Source: Streptomyces phaeolivaceus
GTDB lineage: Bacteria > Actinomycetota > Actinomycetes > Streptomycetales > Streptomycetaceae
Assembly (NCBI RefSeq): GCF_009184865.1
Contig: NZ_CP045096.1
Span: 8,680,001-8,744,000, forward strand
DNA: 64,000 nucleotides
Direction: 5' to 3'
A program made the position numbers and the translations under genes. A model generated the notes under the pieces. It searched no databases and was not told the origin of the DNA. It was given only the letters and a program-made list of their open reading frames with translations. Positions within the stretch are counted from its first letter, which is position 1; the number at the start of each line of letters is the position of its first letter. Below, one piece after another: positions 41,718 through 49,728 of the stretch.

Positions 41718-42578
41718 TCAGTCCCGGTTCTGTACGTGCTGGTAGCCGAAGCGGCCCTTGATGCAGAGGTTGCCGTGGGTCACCGGGTTGTCGTGCGGCG
41801 AGGTGACCTTCACGATGTCATTGTCCTGCACATGGAGTGTGAGGTTGCAGCCCACACCGCAGTACGCGCACACCGTGGTCGTCTCCGTCCGCGCCGACTC
41901 GTCCCAGGTGCCCGCCGCCCGCATGTCGAACTCCGACTTGAAGGAGAGCGCGCCCGTCGGACAGACCTCGATGCAGTTGCCGCAGTACACACAGGCGGAG
42001 TCGGTGAGCGGAGCGCCGTGCTCCACGGAGATCCGGGCGTCGAAGCCCCGGCCCGCGACGGAGATCGCGAACGTGTTCTGCCACTGCTCCCCACAGGCGT
42101 CCACGCACTTGTAACACAGGATGCACTTGTCGTAGTCCCGGACGTACAACTCGTTGTCGACCCGGGGTTCCTCGTTCAGCCGGGCCGCGTCCGGGCCGAA
42201 GCGGTCCGGTTTCGCCTCGTACTCCTTGAGCCACCCGGCGACCTTCGGGGTGGTGGACAGGTCGACCGAGGAGGCGAGGAGTTCGAGGACGATCTTGCGG
42301 CTGTGCCGGGCGCGCTCGGTGTCGGTCCGCACCTCCATACCGGGCTCGGCCTCGCGGGAGCAGGCCGGGACCAGGGTCCTGGCCCCCTCGACCTCGACCA
42401 CACAGACCCGGCAGGCGTTCTTCGGGGTGAGCGTGTCGCCCTCGCAGAGGGTGGGCACGTCCTTGCCGGCGGCCCGGCAGGCGTCCAGGATCGTCGAGCC
42501 CTCGGGCGCCCGCACCGGCTCACCGTCGAGGGTGAACTCCAGCAGACGACGCGGCACTCCCAGCGGGATCACGGTCAT
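41718..42578 (-). CDS. Formate dehydrogenase Fe-S subunit (2Fe-2S and ferredoxin domains), no Mo catalytic domain
   Basis: The 286-residue protein starts with a plant-type 2Fe-2S domain (TLCEGDTLTPKNACRVCVVE), an NADH-dehydrogenase-G-like segment, a two-cluster ferredoxin (DKCILCYKCVDACGE and CVYCGNCIEVCPTGAL) and the N-terminal Fe4S4 domain of molybdopterin oxidoreductases (VCAYCGVGCNLTLHV...GNLCIKGRFGY). It stops there, before the catalytic molybdopterin domain found in full-length FdhA. The ATG at 42578 overlaps the upstream NuoF-like gene by four bases. The catalytic subunit is not in this window. Confidence 0.85.
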   Translation of the reverse strand: MTVIPLGVPRRLLEFTLDGEPVRAPEGSTILDACRAAGKDVPTLCEGDTLTPKNACRVCVVEVEGARTLVPACSREAEPGMEVRTDTERARHSRKIVLELLASSVDLSTTPKVAGWLKEYEAKPDRFGPDAARLNEEPRVDNELYVRDYDKCILCYKCVDACGEQWQNTFAISVAGRGFDARISVEHGAPLTDSACVYCGNCIEVCPTGALSFKSEFDMRAAGTWDESARTETTTVCAYCGVGCNLTLHVQDNDIVKVTSPHDNPVTHGNLCIKGRFGYQHVQNRD

Positions 42579-43668
42579 TCGTACGCTCCCAGACGGTCGA
42601 TCGCGGATTCCACGGCGTTCCACGCGGTCTGTCCCAGACCGCAGATCGAGGCGTCCCGCATCGCGCGGCCGACCTCCCTGAGCAGTGCGATGTCCCCGGC
42701 CGCCGCGGCCCCGGTCCGCTCGGCGATCCGGTGCAGCGCCTCCTCCTGCCGTACGGTCCCGACCCGGCAGGGCACGCACTGCCCGCAGGACTCGTCCCGG
42801 AAGAACTCCGCGATCCGCAGCAGCAGCCGGGGCAGCGGGACCGTGTCGTCGAAGGCCAACACGACCCCCGAGCCCAGCGTGGTGCCCGCCTCCCGGGTCC
42901 CCTCGAAGGTGAGCGGGATGTCCAGCTCGTCGGGGCGGACGAAACCACCGGCCGCGCCGCCGAGGAGGACGGCGCGCAGACCGTCGCGTACGCCGGAGAG
43001 CGTGAGCAGTTCGCCCAGGGTGGCCCCGAACGGCAGCTCGTAGATGCCGGGCCGGTCCACGCTCCCCGACACACAGAACAGCTTGGGGCCGGTGGAGCGG
43101 CCGGTGCCGATCGTCGCGTACGCCGGGGCGCCCCCGGTGAGGATCGGCAGGACGTTGACCAGCGTCTCGACGTTGTTCTCCACCGTCGGCCTGCCGAACA
43201 GGCCCTTCTCCACCGGGAACGGCGGCTTGGAGCGCGGCTCGCCCCGATAGCCCTCGATGGAGTTGAACAGGGCGGTCTCCTCGCCGCAGATGTAGGCGCC
43301 GGCGCCCCGGCGGATCTCGATGTCGAAGGCGTACCCCTGCCCTAGGACGTCGTCGCCGAGCAGTCCCCGCGCACGGGCCTGCGCGAGGGCGTGTTCCAGG
43401 CGGCGCAGGGCGCGCGGGTACTCGCCGCGCAGATACAGGTGGCCCTTGTGCGCGCCGGTCGCGTACTCGGCGATCGTCATCGCCTCGACCAGCGAGAACG
43501 GGTCGCCCTCCATGATCACGCGGTCCTTGAAGGTGCCCGGCTCGGATTCGTCCGCGTTGCACACGAGGTAGTGGGGGTGATCGGGCCGGGCGGCCGTGGC
43601 CTGCCATTTCCGGCCGGTGGGGAAGGCGGCGCCGCCCCGCCCGACCAGGCCCGAGTCGGTGACCTCCC
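42575..43668 (-). pseudogene. NuoF-like formate dehydrogenase subunit, 5' truncated by deletion
   Basis: The frame carries GLVGRGGAAFPTGRKWQ, VCNADESEPGTFKDR, GAGAYICGEETAL (NADH/FMN binding) and the 4Fe-4S ligands SCGQCVPCRVGT. The family normally has an additional N-terminal stretch. Here, upstream of VTDSGLVGRGG at about 43668, the sequence turns into a ketopantoate reductase remnant in another frame. The only in-frame start I find is a GTG at 43564, inside the core. The remaining cofactor motifs are intact, but the protein would lack its N-terminus. Confidence 0.75.
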
Positions 43669-44198
43669 GTGTCGCCCCGGATGTCCGGTTCCACGGGGCA
43701 CTTCAGGCCACCGGCGACCATGGCCTCGCTGAACGCGCCGCACCGCGCCGAGAGCGTACGGTCCGGTTCGCCGATCGAGAACCGGGTGCCCTCCAAGTGC
43801 CGTACGACGCCCGGCCCTTCGAGTTCGGTGGCCGCGTAGACGACACAGCCGACGGCCCGTTCGGGCGCGAGCACCGCACCGACGGCTCCGCCCGGGTCCA
43901 CGCTCTCCACCCGGTGGCCGTCGTGCGGCAAGGGCTCGATGAGCGGCCCGCACGCCGCGTACGAGTGGGCCTTGAGGCCGAGGAAGACGAAGTCGACCGG
44001 GCCGATCTCGGCCGGGTCGTCGGTGGCGTGGGCGCGGGCGGTGAAGTCCCCGCGCGGGCTGAGCACCCGCACCCCGTCCCGCCTCATGGCCGCGGGACGC
44101 GGTCCACGGGCGACGAGATACGTGTCCGCGCCGGCGCGGTGGAGCGCGGCGCCGACATAGGTGCCGATCGCACCGGCGCCGCGAACTGCGACTTTCAT
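43669..44198 (-). pseudogene. Ketopantoate reductase-like (ApbA/PanE) remnant
   Basis: From ATG at 44198 the frame begins MKVAVRGAGAIGTYVGAALH, the family's NADP-binding Rossmann motif, and continues through VDFVFLGLKAHSYA. It lacks the usual A-Q-N-G-I-P-W-W block before VESVDPGGAVGAVLAPERA, implying an internal in-frame deletion of about 25 residues. After GLKCPVEPDIRGD it joins the NuoF-like sequence and loses the whole C-terminal half. Confidence 0.78.
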
Positions 44199-44258
44199 GG
44201 TGAGGGAACTCCGTTCGGTCGAGGGATACCGCGGAGGTGGCGCACTGCCGGGTTCGCT

Positions 44259-44308
44259 GAACTCCGGCGAACTCCGGCGAACTCCGGTGAACTCCGGTGA
44301 ACTCCGGC
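44259..44308. repeat. 10-bp tandem repeat, five copies
   Basis: GAACTCCGG(C/T) is repeated with an exact 10-base period, close to one helical turn, and ends 18 bases before the GntR-type motif. Confidence 0.9.
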
Positions 44309-44326
44309 GAACTGTGTCGACGAAAT

Positions 44327-44340
44327 ATTGTCTACAGTAT
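44327..44340. promoter_or_regulatory. FCD-GntR-type operator candidate
   Basis: ATTGTCTACAGTAT contains TTGT-CT-ACAG, fitting the TNGTNNACNA-like consensus of FadR/FCD GntR regulators. Its reverse strand shares ACTGTAGACAA with ACTGTAGACGA at 47139-47149. Confidence 0.55.
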
Positions 44341-44513
44341 GGAGGTTGGGTCGACAAGGGTTCGCGCAACGGCCGGGCAAGGCGGTACTCGGACAGGTAC
44401 GGACGGGAAGGTGGCCGGGGAACGACCGTTCGGCGCGCGGTGGATACCGCTCATCGCATACGGTCGACGCGCCGCCTTCTCAACTCCCCTGTCACTCCCT
44501 ACCGTCCGGGATC

Positions 44514-45848
44514 ATGAGTCCCCCCGTCGCACCCCCGGGCTGGAGCCGCTGGCTCGTGCCCCCGGCCGCACTCTCCGTCCATCTCTCCATCGGGCAGGCC
44601 TACGCCTGGAGCGTCTTCAAGCCGCCGCTCGAATCCGCGCTCGGCCTCAGCGGCACCCAGAGCGCGCTGCCCTTCCAGCTGGGCATCGTCATGCTGGGTC
44701 TGTCCGCCGCGTTCGGCGGCACCCTCGTCGAGCGCAACGGGCCGCGCTGGGCGATGACCGTCGCGTTGATCTGCTTCTCCTCCGGCTTCCTGATCGCCTC
44801 GCTCGGCGCGGCCACCGAGCAGTACTGGCTGATCGTCTTCGGCTACGGCTTCGTCGGCGGCATTGGCCTCGGCATCGGCTACATCTCGCCGGTGTCGACC
44901 CTGATCAAGTGGTTCCCCGACCGGCCGGGCATGGCCACCGGTATCGCCATCATGGGCTTCGGCGGCGGCGCGCTCATCGCCTCGCCGTGGTCCGCGCAGA
45001 TGCTGGAGTCCTTCGGCTCCGACTCCTCCGGCATCGCTGTCGCCTTCCTGGTGCACGGACTGTCGTACGCCGTGTTCATGCTGCTCGGTGTGCTGCTCGT
45101 CCGGGTGCCGCGGACCCGGAAGCCGGTCGACAGTGGACCCAGCGTCCTGGAGGGCCCGCAGGTCTCGGCCCGCAACGCGATCCGCACCCCCCAGTTCTGG
45201 TGCCTGTGGGTCATCCTCTGCATGAACGTCTCCGCGGGCATCGGCATCCTGGAGAAGGCCGCCCCGATGATCACGGACTTCTTCGCGGACTCGTCCACCC
45301 CGGTCACCGTCACCGCGGCGGCGGGCTTCGTCGCACTGCTCTCCGCGGCCAACATGACCGGCCGTATCGTCTGGTCGTCCACCTCCGACCTGATCGGGCG
45401 CAAGAACATCTACCGCGTCTACCTGGGCGTCGGCGCGCTGACGTATCTGCTGATCGCGCAGTTCGGCGACTCCTCCAAGCCGCTGTTCATCGTCTGCGCC
45501 CTGGTGATCCTGTCCTTCTACGGCGGCGGCTTCGCCACGATCCCCGCCTATCTCAAGGACCTCTTCGGCACCTACCAGGTCGGCGCCATCCACGGCCGGC
45601 TGCTCACCGCCTGGTCCACGGCCGGTGTCCTCGGACCGCTGATCGTCAACTGGATCGCCGACCGGCAGGAGGAGGCGGGCAAGTCCGGCTCCGACCTCTA
45701 CGGCATGTCCTTCTTCATCATGATCGGGCTCCTCGTCGTCGGCTTCGTCGCCAACGAGCTGGTCCGGCCCGTCCACCCCCGCTTCCACATCCCCGCCCCG
45801 AGGGAGGCCGCCGATGTCGTCCAGCGACAGCAGTCCGAATCCGCCTGA
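44514..45848 (+). CDS. OFA family MFS transporter (oxalate/formate-type)
   Basis: The 444-residue protein has 12 predicted helices and OFA features: HLSIGQAYAWSVFKPPL, GIGYISPVSTLIKWFPDRPGMATGIAIMGFGGGA and the second-half GRIVWSSTSDLIGRKNIY motif. The family exchanges oxalate for formate or moves related monocarboxylates. The formate dehydrogenase genes next door fit such substrates. The ATG at 44514 was chosen because earlier starts lie in the repeat region. A small gene overlaps its end. Confidence 0.88.
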   Translation: MSPPVAPPGWSRWLVPPAALSVHLSIGQAYAWSVFKPPLESALGLSGTQSALPFQLGIVMLGLSAAFGGTLVERNGPRWAMTVALICFSSGFLIASLGAATEQYWLIVFGYGFVGGIGLGIGYISPVSTLIKWFPDRPGMATGIAIMGFGGGALIASPWSAQMLESFGSDSSGIAVAFLVHGLSYAVFMLLGVLLVRVPRTRKPVDSGPSVLEGPQVSARNAIRTPQFWCLWVILCMNVSAGIGILEKAAPMITDFFADSSTPVTVTAAAGFVALLSAANMTGRIVWSSTSDLIGRKNIYRVYLGVGALTYLLIAQFGDSSKPLFIVCALVILSFYGGGFATIPAYLKDLFGTYQVGAIHGRLLTAWSTAGVLGPLIVNWIADRQEEAGKSGSDLYGMSFFIMIGLLVVGFVANELVRPVHPRFHIPAPREAADVVQRQQSESA

Positions 45849-45951
45849 CCGGCGCCCCTTGATCATCTTTGCCTGGGTGTGGGTGGGCGTGCCGCTCACC
45901 TACGGACTGTACGAACTCGTACGGAAGGCCACGCAATTGTTCACCGGATGA
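45814..45951 (+). CDS. MFS transporter small subunit (45 residues)
   Basis: A 45-residue frame begins at ATG 45814, overlapping the transporter by 35 bases, with AGGGAGG upstream. The product ends in one hydrophobic helix (LIIFAWVWVGVPLTYGLYEL) and a short basic tail. Single-helix partners of this kind accompany OFA-family transporters in many bacteria. It probably assembles with the transporter in the membrane. Confidence 0.78.
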   Translation: MSSSDSSPNPPDRRPLIIFAWVWVGVPLTYGLYELVRKATQLFTG

Positions 45952-46100
45952 GCGGCCGGACGCCCCAGGGCCCGCCCGGGGTCTGACAGAAGCCCACAAC
46001 TCGGACCACGCTTTACTGTCGCCTCACCCGCCCTCGTACCCGTGAGTCACTGATCAGACTGGTGAATCCCGCTGACCACAGGCAACGAGGGGAACCACCC

Positions 46101-47039
46101 ATGAACGGCTCGCGAATCGCCGCCGTCGGCCACTACCAGCCCGCCAAGATCCTCACCAACGAGGATCTGGCGGGCATGGTCGACACCAGTGACGAGTGGA
46201 TCACGAGCCGTGTGGGCATTCGCACCCGGCACATCGCCGGACCCGACGAGCCGGTCGACGAGCTGGCCGGGCACGCCGCCGCCAAGGCGCTCGCCGCGGC
46301 CGGCCTCGGCCCGGAGGCCATCGACCTGGTCGTGGTCGCCACCTCCACCGCCGTCGACCGCTCCCCGAACATGGCGGCCCGGGTCGCGAACCGGCTCTCC
46401 ATCCCGAACCCGGCCGCCATGGACGTCAACGTCGTCTGTGCCGGGTTCACCCACGCCCTCGCCACCGCCGACCACGCCGTGCGCGCCGGTGCCGCCACCC
46501 GGGCGCTCGTCATCGGCGCCGACAAGATGTCCGAGGTCGCCGACTGGACCGACCGCACGACCTGTGTCCTCGTCGGGGACGGCGCGGGCGCGGCCGTCGT
46601 CGAGGCCGCCGAGGAGCCCGGTATCGGGCCGGTGCTGTGGGGGTCGGTGCCGGAGATGGGCAACGCCGTCCGTATCGAGGGCACGCCCGCGCGCTTCGCG
46701 CAGGAGGGGCAGAGCGTCTACCGCTGGGCCACCACCAGGCTGCCGCCGCTCGCCCGCGCGGCCTGCGAGAAGGCCGGGCTCACGCCCGCCGACCTCGCCG
46801 CGGTCGTCCTGCACCAGGCCAATCTGCGGATCATCGAGCCCCTCGCCGAGAAGATCGGCGCGGTGAACGCCGTCGTCGCCCGCGATGTCGTCGAGTCCGG
46901 GAACACCTCGGCCGCGAGCATCCCCCTCGCCTTCTCCAAGCTCGTCGAACGCGGCGAGATCTCCAGCGGCGACCCCGTGCTGCTGTTCGGCTTCGGCGGC
47001 AACCTGTCGTACGCCGGGCAGGTCATCCGCTGCCCGTGA
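46101..47039 (+). CDS. Beta-ketoacyl-ACP synthase III
   Basis: The 312-residue protein has the KAS III triad: cysteine in VNVVCAGFTHALA, histidine in VVLHQANLRI and asparagine in ESGNTSAASIPLAF, plus GFGGNLSYAGQV at the end. It is a stand-alone copy with no acyl carrier protein or fabD/fabF beside it, so it may serve specialised acyl metabolism rather than primary fatty acid synthesis. ATG 46101 has GAGGGGA upstream. Confidence 0.9.
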   Translation: MNGSRIAAVGHYQPAKILTNEDLAGMVDTSDEWITSRVGIRTRHIAGPDEPVDELAGHAAAKALAAAGLGPEAIDLVVVATSTAVDRSPNMAARVANRLSIPNPAAMDVNVVCAGFTHALATADHAVRAGAATRALVIGADKMSEVADWTDRTTCVLVGDGAGAAVVEAAEEPGIGPVLWGSVPEMGNAVRIEGTPARFAQEGQSVYRWATTRLPPLARAACEKAGLTPADLAAVVLHQANLRIIEPLAEKIGAVNAVVARDVVESGNTSAASIPLAFSKLVERGEISSGDPVLLFGFGGNLSYAGQVIRCP

Positions 47040-47058
47040 GCCGGGCGTTCGGGGTGTG

Positions 47059-47105
47059 GTGACGAGGGGCGTGACGAGGGCGTGACGAAGGGTGTGACGA
47101 GGCGT
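47059..47105. repeat. GTGACGAGG iterons, four copies
   Basis: GTGACGAGG or GTGACGAAG recurs at about 11-12-base spacing between the KAS III stop and the GntR gene. Confidence 0.8.
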
Positions 47106-47134
47106 ACCCGCCGGTTCCCTGGCCATCGTGGGTC

Positions 47135-47149
47135 GTAGACTGTAGACGA
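47135..47149. promoter_or_regulatory. Candidate GntR autoregulatory site
   Basis: GTAGAC is directly repeated (47135-47140 and 47142-47147), and ACTGTAGACGA (47139-47149) matches 10 of 11 bases of the motif upstream of the OFA transporter. It is 87 bases before the GntR start. Confidence 0.5.
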
Positions 47150-47235
47150 AAGGCAATTCATACTGGCTTTGCCTTTGGCGGGCCTTTGACTGACTTTCCG
47201 TTTGCAGTGCCCGGTGGCGCTCGGAGGGGACCGCG

Positions 47236-47910
47236 ATGTTGTCGACAGGACTTCCGCAAGGGGCGGTGCCCAGGCTCGAACGTCCCGGTCCGCTGCGCGA
47301 CCGCGTCTACGAGGCCCTGCTCGAACTCATCACCACGCGTGCGCTGCGCCCCGGCCAGCACCTCGTCGAGAGCGAGCTGGCCGGGCACCTCGGGGTGTCC
47401 CGGCAGCCCGTCCGCGAGGCGCTGCAACGCCTCAACGCCGAGGGGTGGGTGGACCTGCGGCCCGCCCAGGGTGCCTTCGTGCACGAGCCGACGGAGGCCG
47501 AGGCGGACCAACTCCTCACGGTCCGCACCCTGTTGGAGGCCGAGGCCGCCCGCCTCGCCGCGGCGAACGCCGGCACGGCGGGCATCACGGCCCTGGAGGA
47601 ACTCTGCGCGGAGGGCGAACAAGCCGTCGAGGCCGACGACGTCGACGCGGCCGTCGCCGTCAACGCCCGCTTCCACGCCAAGGTCATGGACCTGGCCGGC
47701 AACACGGTCCTCGCCGAACTCGCCGCCCAGGTCGACCGCCGCGTCCGCTGGTACTACACCCCCGTCGCCCGCCAACGCGGCCACCAGTCCTGGATCGAAC
47801 ACCGGGCCCTGATCGCCGCCATCTCCGCCCGCGACGAGACCCGCGCGACCGAGGTCATGCGCGCCCACACGGAACACACGCGGAAGACGTACCACGAGCG
47901 GGAGAAGTAG
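47236..47910 (+). CDS. GntR family regulator, FCD type
   Basis: The 224-residue protein has a winged helix (LRDRVYEALLELITTRALRPG then VSRQPVREALQRLNAEGW) and an all-helical FCD effector domain with metal-binding features (NARFHAKVMDLAGN, EHRALIAAISARD). FCD regulators sense carboxylic acids. A site related to the one upstream of its gene lies before the OFA transporter, so oxalate, formate or a related acid is a reasonable effector. Confidence 0.9.
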   Translation: MLSTGLPQGAVPRLERPGPLRDRVYEALLELITTRALRPGQHLVESELAGHLGVSRQPVREALQRLNAEGWVDLRPAQGAFVHEPTEAEADQLLTVRTLLEAEAARLAAANAGTAGITALEELCAEGEQAVEADDVDAAVAVNARFHAKVMDLAGNTVLAELAAQVDRRVRWYYTPVARQRGHQSWIEHRALIAAISARDETRATEVMRAHTEHTRKTYHEREK

Positions 47911-47948
47911 CCGGGCGGAACGGCCCGGCGGCGGGCCAGGTTCGGGGT

Positions 47949-48191
47949 GTGACGGTAACCATCGACTTCCATGACCGCAGCCGCGAAGTGGTGAGCTACA
48001 CCGATTGGCCGGACGACACGACTCAGTCGAACACGTATCGCTACAAGGTCGCGGCGAACGGCTCCCTGTTCGTCTACGTGTGGCAGCACGTCGTGAAGCG
48101 GGGCAAGATCACCTCGGCGGAAGCCCAGCTCCTGATCGTGTACAGCCCGGCGGCCTGGTTCTCGGTGCACGGCGACCCGTTCACCCGCTGA
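47949..48191 (+). CDS. Small hypothetical protein
   Basis: The 80-residue product begins MTVTIDFHDRSREVVSYTDW and is rich in beta-type residues, without a signal peptide or cysteines. Codon use is typical of the host, with high GC third positions. It lies 38 bases after the GntR gene. I do not recognise the family. Confidence 0.55.
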   Translation: MTVTIDFHDRSREVVSYTDWPDDTTQSNTYRYKVAANGSLFVYVWQHVVKRGKITSAEAQLLIVYSPAAWFSVHGDPFTR

Positions 48192-48251
48192 CGCGCCCTC
48201 TCCGCACTCTCCACCGTCCTTGCCCACCCTCCTTTGTCCTCTCAGTGGAGA

Positions 48252-48278
48252 AAGTCTGCGGTAATTGCCGCGCGACTT
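48252..48278. promoter_or_regulatory. Dyad operator upstream of the ROK gene
   Basis: GCGG-TAATTG-CCGC (48258-48271) is flanked by AAGTC (48252-48256) and GACTT (48274-48278), an extended inverted repeat with an AT centre. It lies about 80 bases upstream of the ROK regulator start. Confidence 0.5.
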
Positions 48279-48356
48279 CTTCCCGGCTCGGGCATCCACT
48301 GCTACGTTCCCCTCGAAAGCCATGCACGGCGGTGCCGATGAGGCGGGGAGGGGCTT

Positions 48357-49547
48357 GTGAGACGTATGACGGCTCGACCCGCCAACGCGCATCAGGCGCG
48401 GCTGCTGCGGCTGTTGCGTGACGGTGGGCCCAACTCCCGCGCACAGCTGGGGGATCGAGTGGATCTCTCGCGGTCGAAGCTGGCCGTGGAGGTGGACCGG
48501 CTGCTGGAGACGGGACTGGTCGTGGCCGACGGGCTCGCCGCCTCGCGCGGTGGCCGCCGGTCGCACAATGTCCGGCTCAACCCCCAACTCCGCTTCCTCG
48601 GCGTCGACATCGGCGCCACCTCGATCGATGTGGCCGTCACCAACGCGGAGTTGGAGATCCTCGGGCACATCAACCAGCCGATGGACGTGCGGGACGGTCC
48701 GGTCGCCGTCTTCGAGCAGGTCCTTTCCATGGCCGCCAAGTTGAAGGCCTCGGGGCTCGCGGAAGGGTTCGACGGCGCCGGTATCGGCGTCCCCGGACCG
48801 GTCCGCTTTCCCGAGGGCGTCCCCGTCGCCCCGCCGATCATGCCGGGCTGGGACGGGTTCCCGGTGCGCGAGGCGCTCAGCCAGGAACTCGGCTGCCCCG
48901 TCATGGTCGACAACGACGTGAACCTGATGGCCATGGGGGAGCAGCACGCGGGCGTGGCCCGTTCCGTGGGCGACTTCCTCTGCGTCAAGATCGGCACCGG
49001 CATCGGCTGCGGCATCGTCGCCGGCGGCGAGGTCCACCGCGGCACGACGGGCAGCGCCGGCGACATCGGGCACATCCTCGCCGTACCGGACGGCCGCCCC
49101 TGCGCCTGCGGCAACCGGGGCTGCCTGGAAGCCCACTTCAGCGGCGCCGCGCTCGCCCGCGACGCCAAGGACGCCGCCCAGCAGGGACTTTCGGCGGAAC
49201 TCGCCACCCGTCTGGAGACCAACGGCACCCTCACCGCCGTCGACGTGGCCGCCGCTGCCGCCGCCGGCGACGCCACCGCCCTGGACCTGATACGCGAGGG
49301 CGGCAACCGCACCGGCCAGGTCATCGCCGGACTCGTCAGCTTCTTCAACCCCGGCCTGGTGGTGATCGGCGGCGGGGTGACCGGCCTCGGCCACACACTG
49401 CTCGCCGCCATCCGCACCCAGGTCTACCGCCAGTCACTGCCCCTCGCGACCGGCAATCTGCCCATCGTGCTGGGGGAGTTGGGGCCCACCGCCGGAGTCA
49501 TCGGCGCGGCCCGCCTCATCAGCGACCACCTGTTCTCACCCGCGTAG
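48357..49547 (+). CDS. ROK family transcriptional regulator
   Basis: The 396-residue protein has an N-terminal helix-turn-helix (NSRAQLGDRVDLSRSKLAVEV) and a ROK sugar-kinase-like domain: GVDIGATSIDVAVTN, VDNDVNLMAMGE and the zinc motif CACGNRGCLEAH. Such proteins are sugar-responsive repressors. It precedes a sugar ABC transporter on the same strand and probably controls the cluster to 60 kb. GTG 48357 is the start used; ATG 48366 is an alternative. Confidence 0.92.
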   Translation: MRRMTARPANAHQARLLRLLRDGGPNSRAQLGDRVDLSRSKLAVEVDRLLETGLVVADGLAASRGGRRSHNVRLNPQLRFLGVDIGATSIDVAVTNAELEILGHINQPMDVRDGPVAVFEQVLSMAAKLKASGLAEGFDGAGIGVPGPVRFPEGVPVAPPIMPGWDGFPVREALSQELGCPVMVDNDVNLMAMGEQHAGVARSVGDFLCVKIGTGIGCGIVAGGEVHRGTTGSAGDIGHILAVPDGRPCACGNRGCLEAHFSGAALARDAKDAAQQGLSAELATRLETNGTLTAVDVAAAAAAGDATALDLIREGGNRTGQVIAGLVSFFNPGLVVIGGGVTGLGHTLLAAIRTQVYRQSLPLATGNLPIVLGELGPTAGVIGAARLISDHLFSPA

Positions 49548-49616
49548 GCCCGCACGAGCGGCGCCACCGACAGAGATCACCGACAGAGATCACCGGCACA
49601 GCTCCCTGCTCCGCCC

Positions 49617-49672
49617 TGCCCGAACACGGCTGCCCGAACACGCCTGTCCGAACACGCCTGCCCGCACCAGCA
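49617..49672. repeat. 14-bp repeats in the ABC transporter leader
   Basis: TGCCCGAACACG(G/C)C recurs at 49617, 49631 and 49645, with a degenerate fourth copy at 49659. Just upstream ACCGACAGAGATC repeats at 49567 and 49580. Confidence 0.8.
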
Positions 49673-49728
49673 TGCCCAGCAAGCGGATTCGCCCTGCAAC
49701 CGGCCCGCACGCCCGCCAAGGGGAACTC

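Larger units (their letters stand above)
44199..44513. other. Promoter region with 10-bp tandem repeats and GntR-type motif
   Basis: This 315-base gap lies between the ketopantoate reductase remnant and the OFA transporter gene. GAACTCCGGC or GAACTCCGGT repeats five times at 44259-44308. The FCD-GntR-like motif ATTGTCTACAGTAT follows at 44327-44340. No gene is evident. Confidence 0.75.

Noticed and set aside
41718..44369. A single 883-codon frame joining ketopantoate reductase and the Fe-S subunit
   Set aside because: The middle section is an out-of-frame reading of the NuoF-like gene. The Fe-S subunit has its own ATG at 42578 overlapping the NuoF stop, so the join is an accident of GC-rich frames.
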